Shown here in pieces: positions 16,985 to 26,640 of a DNA stretch of 64,000 nucleotides; positions within the stretch are counted from its first letter, which is position 1, and each line of letters opens with the position of its first letter. The stretch spans positions 357,029-421,028 of the forward strand of contig CAVZYN010000009.1 of NCBI GenBank assembly GCA_963779515.1, written 5' to 3'. Origin of the DNA: CAVZYN01 sp963779515 (GTDB lineage: Bacteria > Pseudomonadota > Alphaproteobacteria > Rhizobiales > Hyphomicrobiaceae). The translations under genes and the position numbers were made by a program. Below the pieces are notes generated by a model. The model did not search any database and was not told the DNA's origin. It saw nothing but the letters and a program-made list of their open reading frames with translations.

Positions 16985-17707
16985 TTATGCCTTTTGTTCG
17001 GCCTGATGCGCCTTCACCATTTCCGCCATGCTGGTGAACTTGAAGTCGGTGTGCGGGATGGCGCCGGGATCCATGGTGGCCCCGAAGCCCTGATCGGCAT
17101 GGCGGCGATAGATCCAGGCCGACTTCAAGCCGACCTTGTTGGCGGGCGCGTGATCGTGAAACATGCTCTCGGCGGTGTGTAGGACTTCACTTTTCTTGAT
17201 GCCGATCGATGCGAGGTTCTCCAGCATATAGTCGAAATTGCGCAGGTCGGGCTTGTAGCTGCCGATGTCCTCAGCCGCGTAGATGGAGTCGAAATCGACC
17301 TGTAGCTGCCTGTTGCTGAGCGCGAAACTGGCGTTGTCGACGTTGGACAGGATCACCAGCTTGTAGTGCTGCTTCAAGTATTGCAGCGAGGCCGCCAAAT
17401 CCGGGAAGGCCGGCCAATCGCCGACCGAGCGACCGTAGGCGAGGCACTCGTCCCACGTCACCTAGACGCGCCATTCGTCGGCAAGGCGCTTGTAGACGAC
17501 CGCCAACAGATCCCGATAGACCTTGGCTGGCGTGAAGCGCTGCTGCATCAACTCATGCCGCGCATGCGCTTCGAGAATGACGTTGCGGGTCAGCGCCGGC
17601 TTCACTTGCGACGTCAACGGCACGAGCGCCGCGATCATGCCCAACTCCCAGTCGATGAGCGTGCCATAGCAGTCGAAGGTAAGAGCCTTGAAATCGGACA
17701 AGCGCAT
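16985..17707 (-). pseudogene. Type II haloacid dehalogenase-like hydrolase with in-frame TAG
   Basis: A HAD-superfamily protein of about 240 codons on the minus strand, starting at ATG 17707 with AGGAGA upstream. The nucleophile motif is ALTFDCYGTLIDWE, motif II LVILSNVDNAS, motif III lysine in GSYKPD, and the C-terminal motif HTAESMFHDHAPANKVGL. A TAG at 17462-17464 splits the frame between LADEWRV and TWDECLAYGR without any frame change, and the two halves align end to end with intact relatives. The C-terminal half could restart at a GTG but would lack the nucleophile. The enzyme should be inactive unless the stop is suppressed or is a sequencing error. Confidence 0.8.
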
Positions 17708-17857
17708 TGTGTCGTCTCCTGAGAAATTGGGATCGGCGCGCATGACGTTGCTGCGCGCCGCGAAGCGAATGGGAGGATCAGGTGTGCCGCACTTGATGCA
17801 TCCCGTCGAGATACTTGCGGTAATCGTCGGTTTCTCCGTATGCGACCGGCGCGGCCA

Positions 17858-19919
17858 TCACAGGGCCCGGCACAAGCGCATCGAATCTAGGACCGCGGCT
17901 TGGACGTTGCGGCTCGCGACCGCGTCACCAACGCGATGAAGCTCGAACGAGCCCTCCGGGTTTATCGTGAGCGGCTGCTCCTGCAGCGCCAGCAGCGCGT
18001 CGATGTCGGTGACGCCGGCGTTCGACGCGTCTATTCGCAGGTCATGATAGAGCGCGTCGGCCGGCATGGTGCCGTGGTCGACGATCAACTGGTCGGTGAC
18101 GCGCTCGACCGTCTTGCCCGTGGCGAGATTGCGGAAGGTCACGTGCAGGCGATTGCCGCGCCGCTCGACCCTGTCGAGCTGGTGGTCAAAGAACATCGGA
18201 GCGCCCAGTTCGTAGGCGTGCTTTTTCCAGATGATGCGTTCGGCGTAGGTCAGCTCCTGCGCCAGCTGGTTGTCTATCGAGTAGAAGTTGACATGCCGGC
18301 CGTCGCGCGCCGCCAACTCCATGACCTGGCTGCCGGGATGCCGGCCAGTGCCGTCATAGACCACGACGTCGTTCACCAGCGGTACCGTGCCGGTGATGAT
18401 GTCCCAGGCCGACGTCACGTGTTCGGCGCCCTTGATCCACTCGATGTCCGGCGTGCCGCCGGTGGCGATGATGACGACATCGGGGCTCAAGGCCACGACA
18501 TCCTCGCGCTCGGCATAGGTGTTGAGGTGAACCTCGACGCCGAGCCGCTCCAGTTCCGACCGGCGCCAATGGACGATGCCAATGACGTCGCGGCGCCAAC
18601 TCGCGTGCTGTGCCATCAGCAGCTGGCCGCCGAGTTCCCGCGCCGCTTCGAGCAGCACGACCTTGTGGCCGCGCTCGGCCGACACGCGCGCGGCTTCGAG
18701 GCCGGCCGGGCCGCCACCGATGACCACTACCTTGCGGCCGGCGCGGGGCGATTCAGAAATCTCGTGCGGCAGGATCGTCTCGCGGCCGGTCGAGGGATTG
18801 TGCAGGCAGCTCGGTCGGTAGGGCGATTGGCAGTGCGTGGCGCCGACACAGGGACGGATCTCGGCTTCGCGGCCGTTGGCGATCTTGGAGACGAGATGCG
18901 GATCGGCGATCTGCGCGCGAAGTCATCGCCACCATGTCGAGCAGGCCTTCGGCGATGGCGTGCCGGGCGCTCGACACGTCCGCGACGCGGGCGGCATGGA
19001 ACACCGGCAGGTTCATCTCGCGCTTGAAGGCGCCAACAGGCTTCAGCCACGGCGCGATGCCCGACGCCATGCCCGGCATGTTGTCGACCGCAAGCCCGAT
19101 CTCGGTGTCCATGCGGCCGTAGATGGCATTGAAGAAATCGATCAGTCCCGTCGCCTCGAAGATCTTGGCGATCTCCAGGCACTCATCGAAGTTCATGCCG
19201 ACCGGACCTTCGTCGACCACGTACCGGAAGCCGAGCAGGAACTTGTCGCCGACCTGTCGGCGCATTTCCTCGTAAACCATCAAGCCGAAGCGACAGCGAT
19301 TTGTTACCGATCCGCCCCATTTGTCGGCGCGCTTGTTCATCGACGGCGACAGGAATTGACCGATCAGATGCCCGCCGGCCAGCGTCTCGATGCCGTCGAG
19401 CCCGCCCTCCTGGCAGCGCTTGGCCGCCGCGCCGTAGGACTTGATCACGCGGGCGATGTCGTAGTCGTCCATCTCCTTCGGGAAGCTGCGATGCAGCGTT
19501 TCGCGGATCGGCGAGGGGGCGATCGTCGGCAGCCAGTTCGAGGCATAGGGCTCGCCGCGCCGGCCCAGATGTGTGATCTGGCACATGATCGCGGCGCCGT
19601 GGTCATGCACGCGTTCGGAGAACTGCTGCAGATGCGGGATCACCTCATCGGTGCCGACGTTCAACTGCCGGAAAATGTTTGGGCTGTCCGGCGCGACGTT
19701 GGAGGAGCCGCCGAACATGGTCAGCGCCAGGCCGCCCTTCGCCTTCTCGGCGTGATAAAGCTGATAGCGCTCGGTCGGCATGCCGTTCTCTTCGAGGCCG
19801 CAGGCGTGGCTCGTGCTCATGATGCGATTGCGCAGCGTGAGGTGCCGGATTGTGAGCGGAGCGAGCAATGGGTCGGACTGGCGGGCGCCGGACTTCGTCG
19901 CTCCTGCAGATCGGATCAT
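17858..19919 (-). pseudogene. NADH:flavin oxidoreductase / trimethylamine-dehydrogenase-like, frameshifted
   Basis: A ~686-codon flavoprotein of the old-yellow-enzyme / 2,4-dienoyl-CoA reductase / TMADH class. The N-terminal FMN barrel runs from LLAPLTIRHLTLRNRIMSTS through ETLAGGHLIGQFLSPSMNKR. A Cys motif for a 4Fe-4S cluster is encoded around 18790-18850. The C-terminal FAD/NAD domain begins VVIGGGPAGLEAARVSAERG at about 18730. An extra base within AAGT at 18920-18923 shifts the frame after LLDMVAMT; removing it restores TRAQIADPHLVSK and the Fe-S region. Apart from that single indel the gene looks undamaged, so either a recent mutation or a base-calling error is possible. Confidence 0.85.
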
Positions 19920-20007
19920 GCCAGAGACCTCGATTTTCGACGATGAGCGAAACTATGCCGCGCGGCGACAGCGATCCGCAATAACATGCAGGCGTCCAAA
20001 CTGCAGT

Positions 20008-20145
20008 TCAGCCCTGCACGTTGCTGAGAGTGGACGTTGTCGTTCGCGGGTATGCGCCCTCGTCGGTCACAACGGGCCAAAGTCCGGCATCGGCAAGCGT
20101 TTCAGCCGCGTGCACGCCCGCCGGTCCGGCCCCGATGATGATTAT
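20008..20145 (-). pseudogene. N-terminal FAD-binding fragment of an oxidoreductase
   Basis: About 45 codons reading IIIIGAGPAGVHAAETLADA and then GLWPVVTDEGAYPR, followed by non-homologous residues and a stop at 20008. This is the dinucleotide-binding beta-alpha-beta start of a pyridine-nucleotide/FAD oxidoreductase, for example the small-molecule amine or opine-oxidase type. There is no start codon in frame, and the rest of the protein is absent. It lies between a HAD gene and the frameshifted TMADH-like gene on the same strand. Confidence 0.7.
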
Positions 20146-20182
20146 TCGCGTTCATCGAGACGGATGAGGCGCGCTGGCGTGC

Positions 20183-20887
20183 TCATGCGGCGCGGTCCGC
20201 CAATTCGGCCAGGGTGCCAAAATGGAAGTCCGGGGTGACCAGTTTGTCGACCGCGATCGTTCCACCGAAACCGCGCTGGCCTTTGCGCCGCTCGATCCAG
20301 CAGGTCGTGTAGCCGAGGGCCTTGGCGATCGCGATGTCATGATACTGGCTCTGAGCCACATGCAGGATCTGGTCGCGCACAAAGCCCGCGCGCGAGATCC
20401 GCCCGCGCGCAAATCCGAAGAAGTTCGGATCCGGCTTTTCGCACAGCGCGTCATCGACGCTGACGGTGTCCCAGAACGGATTGCCGAGCGTGCGGGCGAA
20501 ATGATCGAGCGCCCACCGCTGCGCATTGGTCATCGCAACCAGCCGGTAGCGCCCGCCCAATCGCTGCAGGGCCTCGACCGAATCCGGGAAAGCGGGCCAC
20601 TGCTCGGCGGAATCGCGGAAGCCGCGGGCAAGCGCAGGGCTGTCCTTGAGATGGACATCGCGCACGAGATCGAAGTAGGCGCGCTCGAGATCATCGGGGT
20701 AGCGCCACGTCTTTCCCGCCGTCCGAGAGGCACGATAAGCATCGAGAATGGCGTCGTCCGAAAGACTGGACGGGGCTGCGCCGGACTTGCGGAGATAGCC
20801 GAGTATACCGCCCTCGAAGTCGATGAGTGTGCCGACCACATCGAAGGTCATCACCTTGAATGCGGCAAAGGATGCGGAGGCGGACAT
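20183..20887 (-). CDS. Type II HAD hydrolase (haloacid dehalogenase-like)
   Basis: Intact HAD protein of 234 residues. The nucleophile aspartate is in VMTFDVVGTLIDFEGG (residue 16), motif II is LVAMTNAQRWALDHF, the lysine/acid region is CEKPDPNFFGF, and the C-terminal segment is VAQSQYHDIAIAKALGY. Family members include L-2-haloacid dehalogenases, but most are phosphatases of unknown substrate. It is one of three HAD paralogues within 8 kb, in a minus-strand run with an Lrp/AsnC regulator, an aminotransferase and a hydroxyacid dehydrogenase. Confidence 0.88.
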   Translation of the reverse strand: MSASASFAAFKVMTFDVVGTLIDFEGGILGYLRKSGAAPSSLSDDAILDAYRASRTAGKTWRYPDDLERAYFDLVRDVHLKDSPALARGFRDSAEQWPAFPDSVEALQRLGGRYRLVAMTNAQRWALDHFARTLGNPFWDTVSVDDALCEKPDPNFFGFARGRISRAGFVRDQILHVAQSQYHDIAIAKALGYTTCWIERRKGQRGFGGTIAVDKLVTPDFHFGTLAELADRAA

Positions 20888-21018
20888 GGCAAGGCTCGTG
20901 ATGACTGATCAGTTTGATGGCAGGCTAAGCGAGGACATACGCGTGAAACGTCTAAATCTTTCGGGCGGCCGCGAAAAACTTGCCGAATTGGGAAAGGCGA
21001 CGGCATGTTATGCGGCAC

Positions 21019-21534
21019 TCAGTCATCATGGCCGAATAGACGCTCGATTGGATAGTGGTTTTTCACGAACGGTGACTTGATGACGATGTAGCTGAAATAC
21101 TTCTCGATGCCGATGTTGCGCTCGAGCAGCCCCTCGATCACGCTCTGGTAGTGGTTGACGCCGTTGGTGACGAACTTGAGCAGATAGTCGTAGCCGCCAC
21201 TGACGAGATGGCATTCCACGATCTCGGCCACGTTGCGAATGGCGGCCTCGAAGCGGGAGAAGTCGTCGCGGCGATGGTCCGACAGCGTGACTTCGGTGAA
21301 CACCAGCAAGACATCGCCGAGTTTTCGTAATTGTAGCTGCGCACCGTAACCAGCGATGTAGCCCGCAGCTTCCAGCCGTTTGACCCGTGTCAGGCAGGGA
21401 CTCGGCGACAGGCCCACGGCCTCGGCCAGATCCACATTGGTGATCCGGCCGTTTTTCTGCAATTCGGCGAGGATCTTGAGATCGATCCGATCCAGTTTGG
21501 CGGACGCAGGCATTCGGCGGGCAACCCTGTGCAT
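21019..21534 (-). CDS. Lrp/AsnC-family transcriptional regulator
   Basis: Leucine-responsive-type regulator of 171 residues. The N-terminal helix-turn-helix spans about residues 15-60 (LDRIDLKILAELQKNGRITN, LAEAVGLSPSPCLTRVKRLE). The C-terminal RAM/AsnC ligand domain includes VECHLVSGGYDYLLKFVTNG. A later ATG at 21513 (MPASAKLDRID) is an equally possible start. Such regulators usually sense an amino acid, and this one lies between an aminotransferase and a HAD hydrolase gene, so it may control the local amine/amino-acid genes. Confidence 0.92.
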   Translation of the reverse strand: MHRVARRMPASAKLDRIDLKILAELQKNGRITNVDLAEAVGLSPSPCLTRVKRLEAAGYIAGYGAQLQLRKLGDVLLVFTEVTLSDHRRDDFSRFEAAIRNVAEIVECHLVSGGYDYLLKFVTNGVNHYQSVIEGLLERNIGIEKYFSYIVIKSPFVKNHYPIERLFGHDD

Positions 21535-21621
21535 TAAGGACTTTGCGGCAGATTGTGCCGGACGGCTCGATCCTAATCCAGGACGCCGCCAAACGACAAT
21601 GCCGCCAGCCGCCTGCCAGGG

Positions 21622-23001
21622 TCACTTGAGGGCGGCTCGGACATCACGATCCGCAAGAACGGAATCGAGCGTCTGCCGCAGGCGGTTCAAGAGGAGTTCC
21701 ATCTCGGCGTCCGTGCACGAAAGAGCCGGGGCCAACCCGATGGTGCCGTCTGCAAAGGCGCGGAACACTATGCCGTTGTCGTAGCCGCGCCGGAACAGGC
21801 GCTCCGATAGCCCGAGCGCGGGGTCGAACGGCACCTTCGACACCTTGCTCGTAACGAGTTCCAGCGCGCCGAGCATGCCCCGTGCCCGCGCTTCGCCGAC
21901 CAGCGGGTGGTTTGCCAGTGCCGCAAGACCCGACTCGAACTGGCGGCCGACGCGCTGGCCGTTGGCGAGAATGCCGCCCTCTGTGTAAAGGCGGATCACC
22001 TCGAGGCCGACGGCGGCACTCACGGGATGGCCGGAATAGGTTTGGCCATGCCCAACGACAGCCTCGGGTGCTGCGCCGTCGGCAATCCCGGCGTAAACGG
22101 TGTCGGATAGGATCACTGCGCCCATGGGCGCATAACCGGCCGTGAGCCCCTTGGCGACGGTCATCAGATCGGGCGACACCCGTTCGGCCTCACATGCGAA
22201 CATCGGCCCGGTCCGGCCAAAGCCTGTGATCACTTCGTCGGCAACAAAAAGAATGTCGAGGGCGCGCGCTGCTTCGCGCATCGCCTTCAGCCAGCCGACG
22301 GGTGGGACGATGACGCCGCCGGAGCCCTGAATCGGCTCGCAGAAGAAGGCGGCGACGTTTTCGGCACCGAGTTCAGCGACTTTCGCCGTGAGAGCGGCAA
22401 CTGATGCGGCGATCACCGTCTCCGCGTCACTGCCGGCTGGATTGCGGTAGGGGTATGGCGAGGCGATGTGATGCTGGGTCGGCTGCGGCAGATCGAAGTT
22501 GCGATGGAACACGGGCAGCGCCGTCAATCCGGCGCCGATCGACGAGGATCCATGATAGCCCTTCTGCAGCGCGATGAAGTGCTTCTTCGCCGGCCGCCCC
22601 GCAGCGTTGTAGTAGTACGTGATGAAGCGGATGGCGCTGTCGACGGCGTCCGAACCGCCGAGCGTGAAGTAGACGTGATTGAGCCCGGCGGGCGTCAGTT
22701 CGGCGATGCGCGCCGCCAATCGGATCGCTGGCTCGGAACCGAAGCCGAAATAGCCTGTGGCGTAAGGCAATTTGCGCATCTGCTCCGCCGCCGCCTGCAC
22801 CACGCTTTCGTGGCCGTAGCCGATGTTGACACACCACAGCCCGGCGAAGGCATCGAGTAATTCATTCCCCGCGGCATCGCGCACGAACATGCCGCGCGCA
22901 CTGTCGATGACAGTCACGCCCTTGGCTTCGTGCGCACGATAGGCGCTGACGGGATGCATCAGATGCTCGCGATCGAGCATGGCGAGTGAATTGGTGAGCA
23001 T
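21622..23001 (-). CDS. Class III aminotransferase (beta-alanine/putrescine-pyruvate type)
   Basis: PLP enzyme of 459 residues, omega-amino-acid or diamine:pyruvate transaminase group. Features are GNELLDAFAGLWCVNIGYGH, GGSDAVDSAIRFITYYYNA, ALQKGYHGSSSIGAGL, the PLP-aspartate motif VADEVITGFGRTG, the Schiff-base lysine in TVAKGLTAGYAPMGAV, and GQTYSGHPVSAAVGL. The ATG at 23001 (MLTNSLAMLDREHL) is chosen because GAGG lies 7 bases before it and family homology begins there; the frame is open further left but not conserved. It likely removes the amino group of an amine or omega-amino acid arising from the pathway. Confidence 0.92.
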   Translation of the reverse strand: MLTNSLAMLDREHLMHPVSAYRAHEAKGVTVIDSARGMFVRDAAGNELLDAFAGLWCVNIGYGHESVVQAAAEQMRKLPYATGYFGFGSEPAIRLAARIAELTPAGLNHVYFTLGGSDAVDSAIRFITYYYNAAGRPAKKHFIALQKGYHGSSSIGAGLTALPVFHRNFDLPQPTQHHIASPYPYRNPAGSDAETVIAASVAALTAKVAELGAENVAAFFCEPIQGSGGVIVPPVGWLKAMREAARALDILFVADEVITGFGRTGPMFACEAERVSPDLMTVAKGLTAGYAPMGAVILSDTVYAGIADGAAPEAVVGHGQTYSGHPVSAAVGLEVIRLYTEGGILANGQRVGRQFESGLAALANHPLVGEARARGMLGALELVTSKVSKVPFDPALGLSERLFRRGYDNGIVFRAFADGTIGLAPALSCTDAEMELLLNRLRQTLDSVLADRDVRAALK

Positions 23002-23144
23002 CGGGTGCCTCAATCTCAAATGATCCGGGACGCTAAACCGTTCGGGTCCCTGATTGGCTCTTTCGTGCCGTGGTCCAGCGGTGCGCCCTGTCGAAGTTGC
23101 GCGGCGGGCGGCAGAATATGCCGCGAGAAAATGGTGCACTTGGG

Positions 23145-24071
23145 TCAATAGCCGCGCGTGCGATCGACGAGCCCTCTGAGCGGCAGGCCCTGGCAGTGAC
23201 TCGCGATGGTTTCCAGCACGAACGCGACCGCAGTTTCCGGCTGAGTCATGCTTGCGACATGCGGTGTCAGGATCACCCGCGAATGCGACCACAGCCAATG
23301 TCCGCTTGGCAACGGCTCGGGATCGGTCACATCAAGGACCGCGCCGGAAAGCTGGCCGCTATCGAGTGCGGCGCGGAGGTCGTCCTGGACGAGGTGGCGG
23401 CCGCGCCCGGTATTGACGAGGCCTGCTCCCTTGGGCAGTTGCTCAAACAAGCGCCGATCGAGAAAGCCTGCGGTCTCTCTGGTCAAAGGAAGCAGGCAGA
23501 CGAGGATGTCCGTTTGGGCCAAGAAGGCCTGCAGTTCCGCATGTCCCGCGTATACTTTGACGCCGTCGATCTCCCGTGGCGCACGGGTCCAGCCGGCCAC
23601 GGGAAAGCCGAGGAGGGAGAGCCGGCGGCAGACCGCCTGCCCAAGCCGGCCAAGTCCGGCGACACCGATGCGCCGTTGTGTGGCGGGGACAAGGCGGATC
23701 GGGTTCCAACGGTGCTCGGCTCTTGCGACGGCATAGTCCGGCAGATTGCGGTGCAGTGCCAGCACTCCGAGTGTCGCATATTCCACCATACCATCGACGA
23801 TGCCGGGCTCCAGCATCCGAACCAGCGGTAGGTGATCGGGGAGTTTGGTGAGATCGAACTGATCGACGCCGGCGCCGATCGACATCACCAACTCGAGGTT
23901 CGGGAACGTCCCCATGATGTCGTCGGGAGGAACCCAGGTTGCGAGATAGCGCACGGCGGCGAGGTCGCCCGTCTCCGGCCAGACATGGAAGGCCAAATCG
24001 GGAGACTTGGTGGCCAGCAGCGCCTTCCACTGCACCCCGCGCGCCCGATCGGCTTTGTAGACGAGTGCCAT
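23145..24071 (-). CDS. D-2-hydroxyacid dehydrogenase (glyoxylate/hydroxypyruvate reductase A type)
   Basis: NAD(P)-dependent dehydrogenase of 308 residues, close to the ~312 residues usual for GhrA. The Rossmann motif is GVAGLGRLGQAVCRRL. Other features are VCLLPLTRETAGFLD, the catalytic arginine region LVNTGRGRHLVQ, the glutamate in VLDVTDPEPLPSGH, and the catalytic histidine in ILTPHVASMT. It should reduce glyoxylate, hydroxypyruvate or a similar 2-oxo acid. The ATG at 24071 is preferred because homology starts with ALVYKAD. It overlaps the stop of the GNAT fragment upstream. By position it may recycle keto-acid products of the aminotransferase or oxidases. Confidence 0.9.
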   Translation of the reverse strand: MALVYKADRARGVQWKALLATKSPDLAFHVWPETGDLAAVRYLATWVPPDDIMGTFPNLELVMSIGAGVDQFDLTKLPDHLPLVRMLEPGIVDGMVEYATLGVLALHRNLPDYAVARAEHRWNPIRLVPATQRRIGVAGLGRLGQAVCRRLSLLGFPVAGWTRAPREIDGVKVYAGHAELQAFLAQTDILVCLLPLTRETAGFLDRRLFEQLPKGAGLVNTGRGRHLVQDDLRAALDSGQLSGAVLDVTDPEPLPSGHWLWSHSRVILTPHVASMTQPETAVAFVLETIASHCQGLPLRGLVDRTRGY

Positions 24072-24256
24072 TAGCCGGGCGCCTGATTGACGAGTGCGAA
24101 GGCTTGCAGCTGGCCCCTGGACGTCCCGGCAAGACACCCCTGCGCATAGGCTGCTAGCCCATCGCCAATCGTATGTACGAACTGCCAATCCTCCAGCCGG
24201 TGCGGCCACTGCACGGCGCGTGGACGATCCGGGAAATCCTCAGCGGTCAATGGCAT
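24071..24256 (-). pseudogene. GNAT acetyltransferase N-terminal fragment
   Basis: A 61-codon frame whose start resembles the N-terminus of GNAT N-acetyltransferases that read like PLTAxDxP...WPHRLEDW. Here it is PLTAEDFPDRPRAVQWPHRL followed by EDWQFVHTIGDGLAAYAQG. After CLAGTS the sequence no longer looks like the family, and it ends about 80 residues before the acetyl-CoA-binding motif. A truncated relic is more likely than a working gene. Confidence 0.5.
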
Positions 24257-24591
24257 GAGCTTGTTATGGAGGGCACGCCGCGGCTTTGTCACTGGAGTTC
24301 TCGCACAGAAGGTGAGCCCTGAGGTCCTGAGAGGCTGACGCTATCTAGAAGAGAGTAACATGGGGTCTCGGGCAATCGCCACCGCGCTTCAATGGGCTGC
24401 ACGCCGTGATGGTTGCTGACCCGTTCCAGCATAAAAAGCTGCTGACCGGCAGGGGACTAACGGCAGAATGTGCCAAATCGGCCGTGCGAGTTTTCCTGTC
24501 AATTGGTCTGCGTCATGCCAGAGTGGGGAGGCGAGTGCTGGTCGCGCTCGGCCAGCACGTCGCACGCGCAGTGGAACGGGGGAGGCAGCGA

Positions 24592-25260
24592 ATGACCGTC
24601 TTCAAGCCAAAATTCGTCACCTTCGATTGCTACGGCACGTTGACGCGTTTTCAAATGAGCGACATGACGCGCACGATTTTTGCCGACCGCGTTCCGGCAG
24701 AGAAGATGGACGACTTCATCCGCGATTTCGCGACCTACCGGCTCGACGAGATCCTCGGTCCCTGGAAGCCGTATCGCGATGTGATCGTCAACGCCGTGCA
24801 GCGCACCGCGAAGAAATGGGGCATCAAAGCCTCGATCGAGGAAAGCGAGTCCTATTACCTCGCCGTTCCGAGCTGGGGGCCGCACCCCGACGTTCCCGCG
24901 GGCCTCGCCAAGGTTGCCAAAGAGATCCCGCTGGTCATTCTCTCGAATGCATCGAACAACCAGATCAATCAGAATGTCGCCAAGCTCGGCGCCCCGTTCC
25001 ATGCCGTCTACACGGCTGAGATGGCACAGGCCTATAAACCGCGCATGCGTGCCTTCGAGTACATGTTCGACCAACTCGGCTGCCGGCCGGAAGACGTGAT
25101 GCACGTTTCGTCTTCCTACCGCTACGATCTCATGACGGCGCACGACATGCGGTGCGGTAAGCGGGTCTTCGTCAATCGCCGGCATGAGCCGCATATTCCC
25201 CATTACGGCGCTGTTGAAATTCAGGACATTGGCGGACTGGCGGCCACAATCGGGCTCTGA
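24592..25260 (+). CDS. Type II HAD hydrolase (haloacid dehalogenase-like)
   Basis: HAD-family protein of 222 residues, with the nucleophile aspartate at residue 12 in KFVTFDCYGTLTRF, motif II in LVILSNASNNQINQN, the lysine in QAYKPRMRAFEYMF and the C-terminal MHVSSSYRYDLMTAHDM. GGGGGAGG lies 7 bases before the ATG at 24592. It is followed by an FAD amine oxidase after 35 bases, the same pairing as at 15.7-17.7 kb (there convergent). Function beyond hydrolysis of a C-halogen or phosphoester bond cannot be given. Confidence 0.88.
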   Translation: MTVFKPKFVTFDCYGTLTRFQMSDMTRTIFADRVPAEKMDDFIRDFATYRLDEILGPWKPYRDVIVNAVQRTAKKWGIKASIEESESYYLAVPSWGPHPDVPAGLAKVAKEIPLVILSNASNNQINQNVAKLGAPFHAVYTAEMAQAYKPRMRAFEYMFDQLGCRPEDVMHVSSSYRYDLMTAHDMRCGKRVFVNRRHEPHIPHYGAVEIQDIGGLAATIGL

Positions 25261-25295
25261 GATCCAAGGCGACTGGGCGGGTGGGGATCTAAACT

Positions 25296-26573
25296 ATGAA
25301 GCCTGTGTCCTTCTGGCTCGACACGGCTCCGGCCTTCAAGGCCCGTGTAAAAGGCCCCGTGAGTGGCCGCACCGATGTCGTTGTTGTGGGCGCAGGTTTC
25401 ACTGGGCTGTCGGCGGCGCTGACGCTGGCCAAGCGCGGAATCGCAACCACCGTGCTAGAAGCCCAAGGCGTCGTCTCGGCCGCATCGGGCCGCAATGGCG
25501 GACATTGCAACAACGGCCTTGCCGTTGATTTCGCTGGCATCACCGCGCGCTTCGGTTTCGAACGGGCGCGCGAAATGTATCTGGCTTTCAACTCCGCCGT
25601 CGATCTCGTCGAGACGATGGTCGTCGGCGAAGCGATCGATTGCGATTTTTCGCGCTCGGGTAAGCTGAAGCTTGCCGCCAAGCCGGCGCACTTCGACGGA
25701 TTGAAGCGGGCGCAGGACCTGCTCGCGCGCGAGGTGGACGCAGATACGGCGATCATCGAGAAGCCGGCGCTTTCGAACGAGATCGGATCAGATTGCTATG
25801 CGGGCGGGCTCTTGCAGAAGCGGTCGGCTTCGCTGCATGTGGGCAAGTTCGGAATCGGTCTCGCGTACGCCGCGGAGCGTGCAGGAGCTGTGATCCATGA
25901 GGATGCCGCTGTCACCGCGATCGAGCGACGTCCAGGCGGTCGCTTCCGTGTCGCAACGCACAAGGGCGCGATCGACGCCGATCACGTTGTGCTTGCCAAC
26001 GGCGTGCCGCTAGAGGGGCCTTTCGCCTGGTTTCGTCGCCGGATCGTTCCGGTCGGCAGCTTCATTATCGTCACCGAATCGCTCGGCCGGCAGCGTGCGC
26101 ATTCCATCATGCCGGGACGGCGCACGTGCACCACCACGCAGAATATCGGCCACTACTTCCGCATGACGGCCGATGATCGCCTCGTCTTCGGCGGCCGCGC
26201 GCGCTTTGCCATGTCGAGCCCCACCTCCGACCTCAAGAGCGGCGCCGTTCTGGAGGCGGCGCTCCGTGAGGTCTTCCCGCAGCTTGCCGGCTGCCGGATC
26301 GACTACTGCTGGGGCGGGCTGGTCGACATGACCAGTGATCGCTTGCCGCGCGCCGGCGAGCACGATGGAATGCATTACGCCGTCGGCTACTCTGGGCATG
26401 GCGTGCAGATGTCGAACTACATGGGGGATCTGATGGCCCGCCGTATCGCCGGCGACGACGTCGCCAATCCCTGGCGTGACATGCCCTGGCCGGCTGTGCC
26501 GCTGCACTTTGGCAAGCCGTGGTTCCTCCCACTGGTTGGTGTTTATTACCGAGCCCTCGATCGACTTCAATGA
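25296..26573 (+). CDS. FAD-dependent amine/amino-acid oxidoreductase (PuuB/DAO family)
   Basis: Second PuuB-like flavoprotein in the window, 425 residues. The Rossmann motif is VVVVGAGFTGLSAALTLAKR, followed by SAASGRNGGHCNNGLAVDFA; HVVLANGVPLEGPFAWFRRR and YAVGYSGHGVQMSNYMG complete the flavin site. It ends 68 bases before a binding-protein gene on the same strand, so it may be part of the second transport/hydrolysis operon. It probably oxidises an N-substituted glycine, amine or D-amino acid. N-methyl amino acids released by a hydantoinase would be plausible substrates, but this is only an inference. Confidence 0.88.
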   Translation: MKPVSFWLDTAPAFKARVKGPVSGRTDVVVVGAGFTGLSAALTLAKRGIATTVLEAQGVVSAASGRNGGHCNNGLAVDFAGITARFGFERAREMYLAFNSAVDLVETMVVGEAIDCDFSRSGKLKLAAKPAHFDGLKRAQDLLAREVDADTAIIEKPALSNEIGSDCYAGGLLQKRSASLHVGKFGIGLAYAAERAGAVIHEDAAVTAIERRPGGRFRVATHKGAIDADHVVLANGVPLEGPFAWFRRRIVPVGSFIIVTESLGRQRAHSIMPGRRTCTTTQNIGHYFRMTADDRLVFGGRARFAMSSPTSDLKSGAVLEAALREVFPQLAGCRIDYCWGGLVDMTSDRLPRAGEHDGMHYAVGYSGHGVQMSNYMGDLMARRIAGDDVANPWRDMPWPAVPLHFGKPWFLPLVGVYYRALDRLQ

Positions 26574-26640
26574 TTGGAATGCAATAAAGTCCAGCAGTCC
26601 TGATGCAATTGCCGTAACCCCGAAGCAACGGAGATCGTCG

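Noticed and set aside
15346..17464. Amber codon reassignment (pyrrolysine-like readthrough) to explain two in-frame TAGs
   Set aside because: Many other genes here end in TAG normally, the GMC gene is also truncated, and no suppressor tRNA is visible. Gene decay or base error is simpler.
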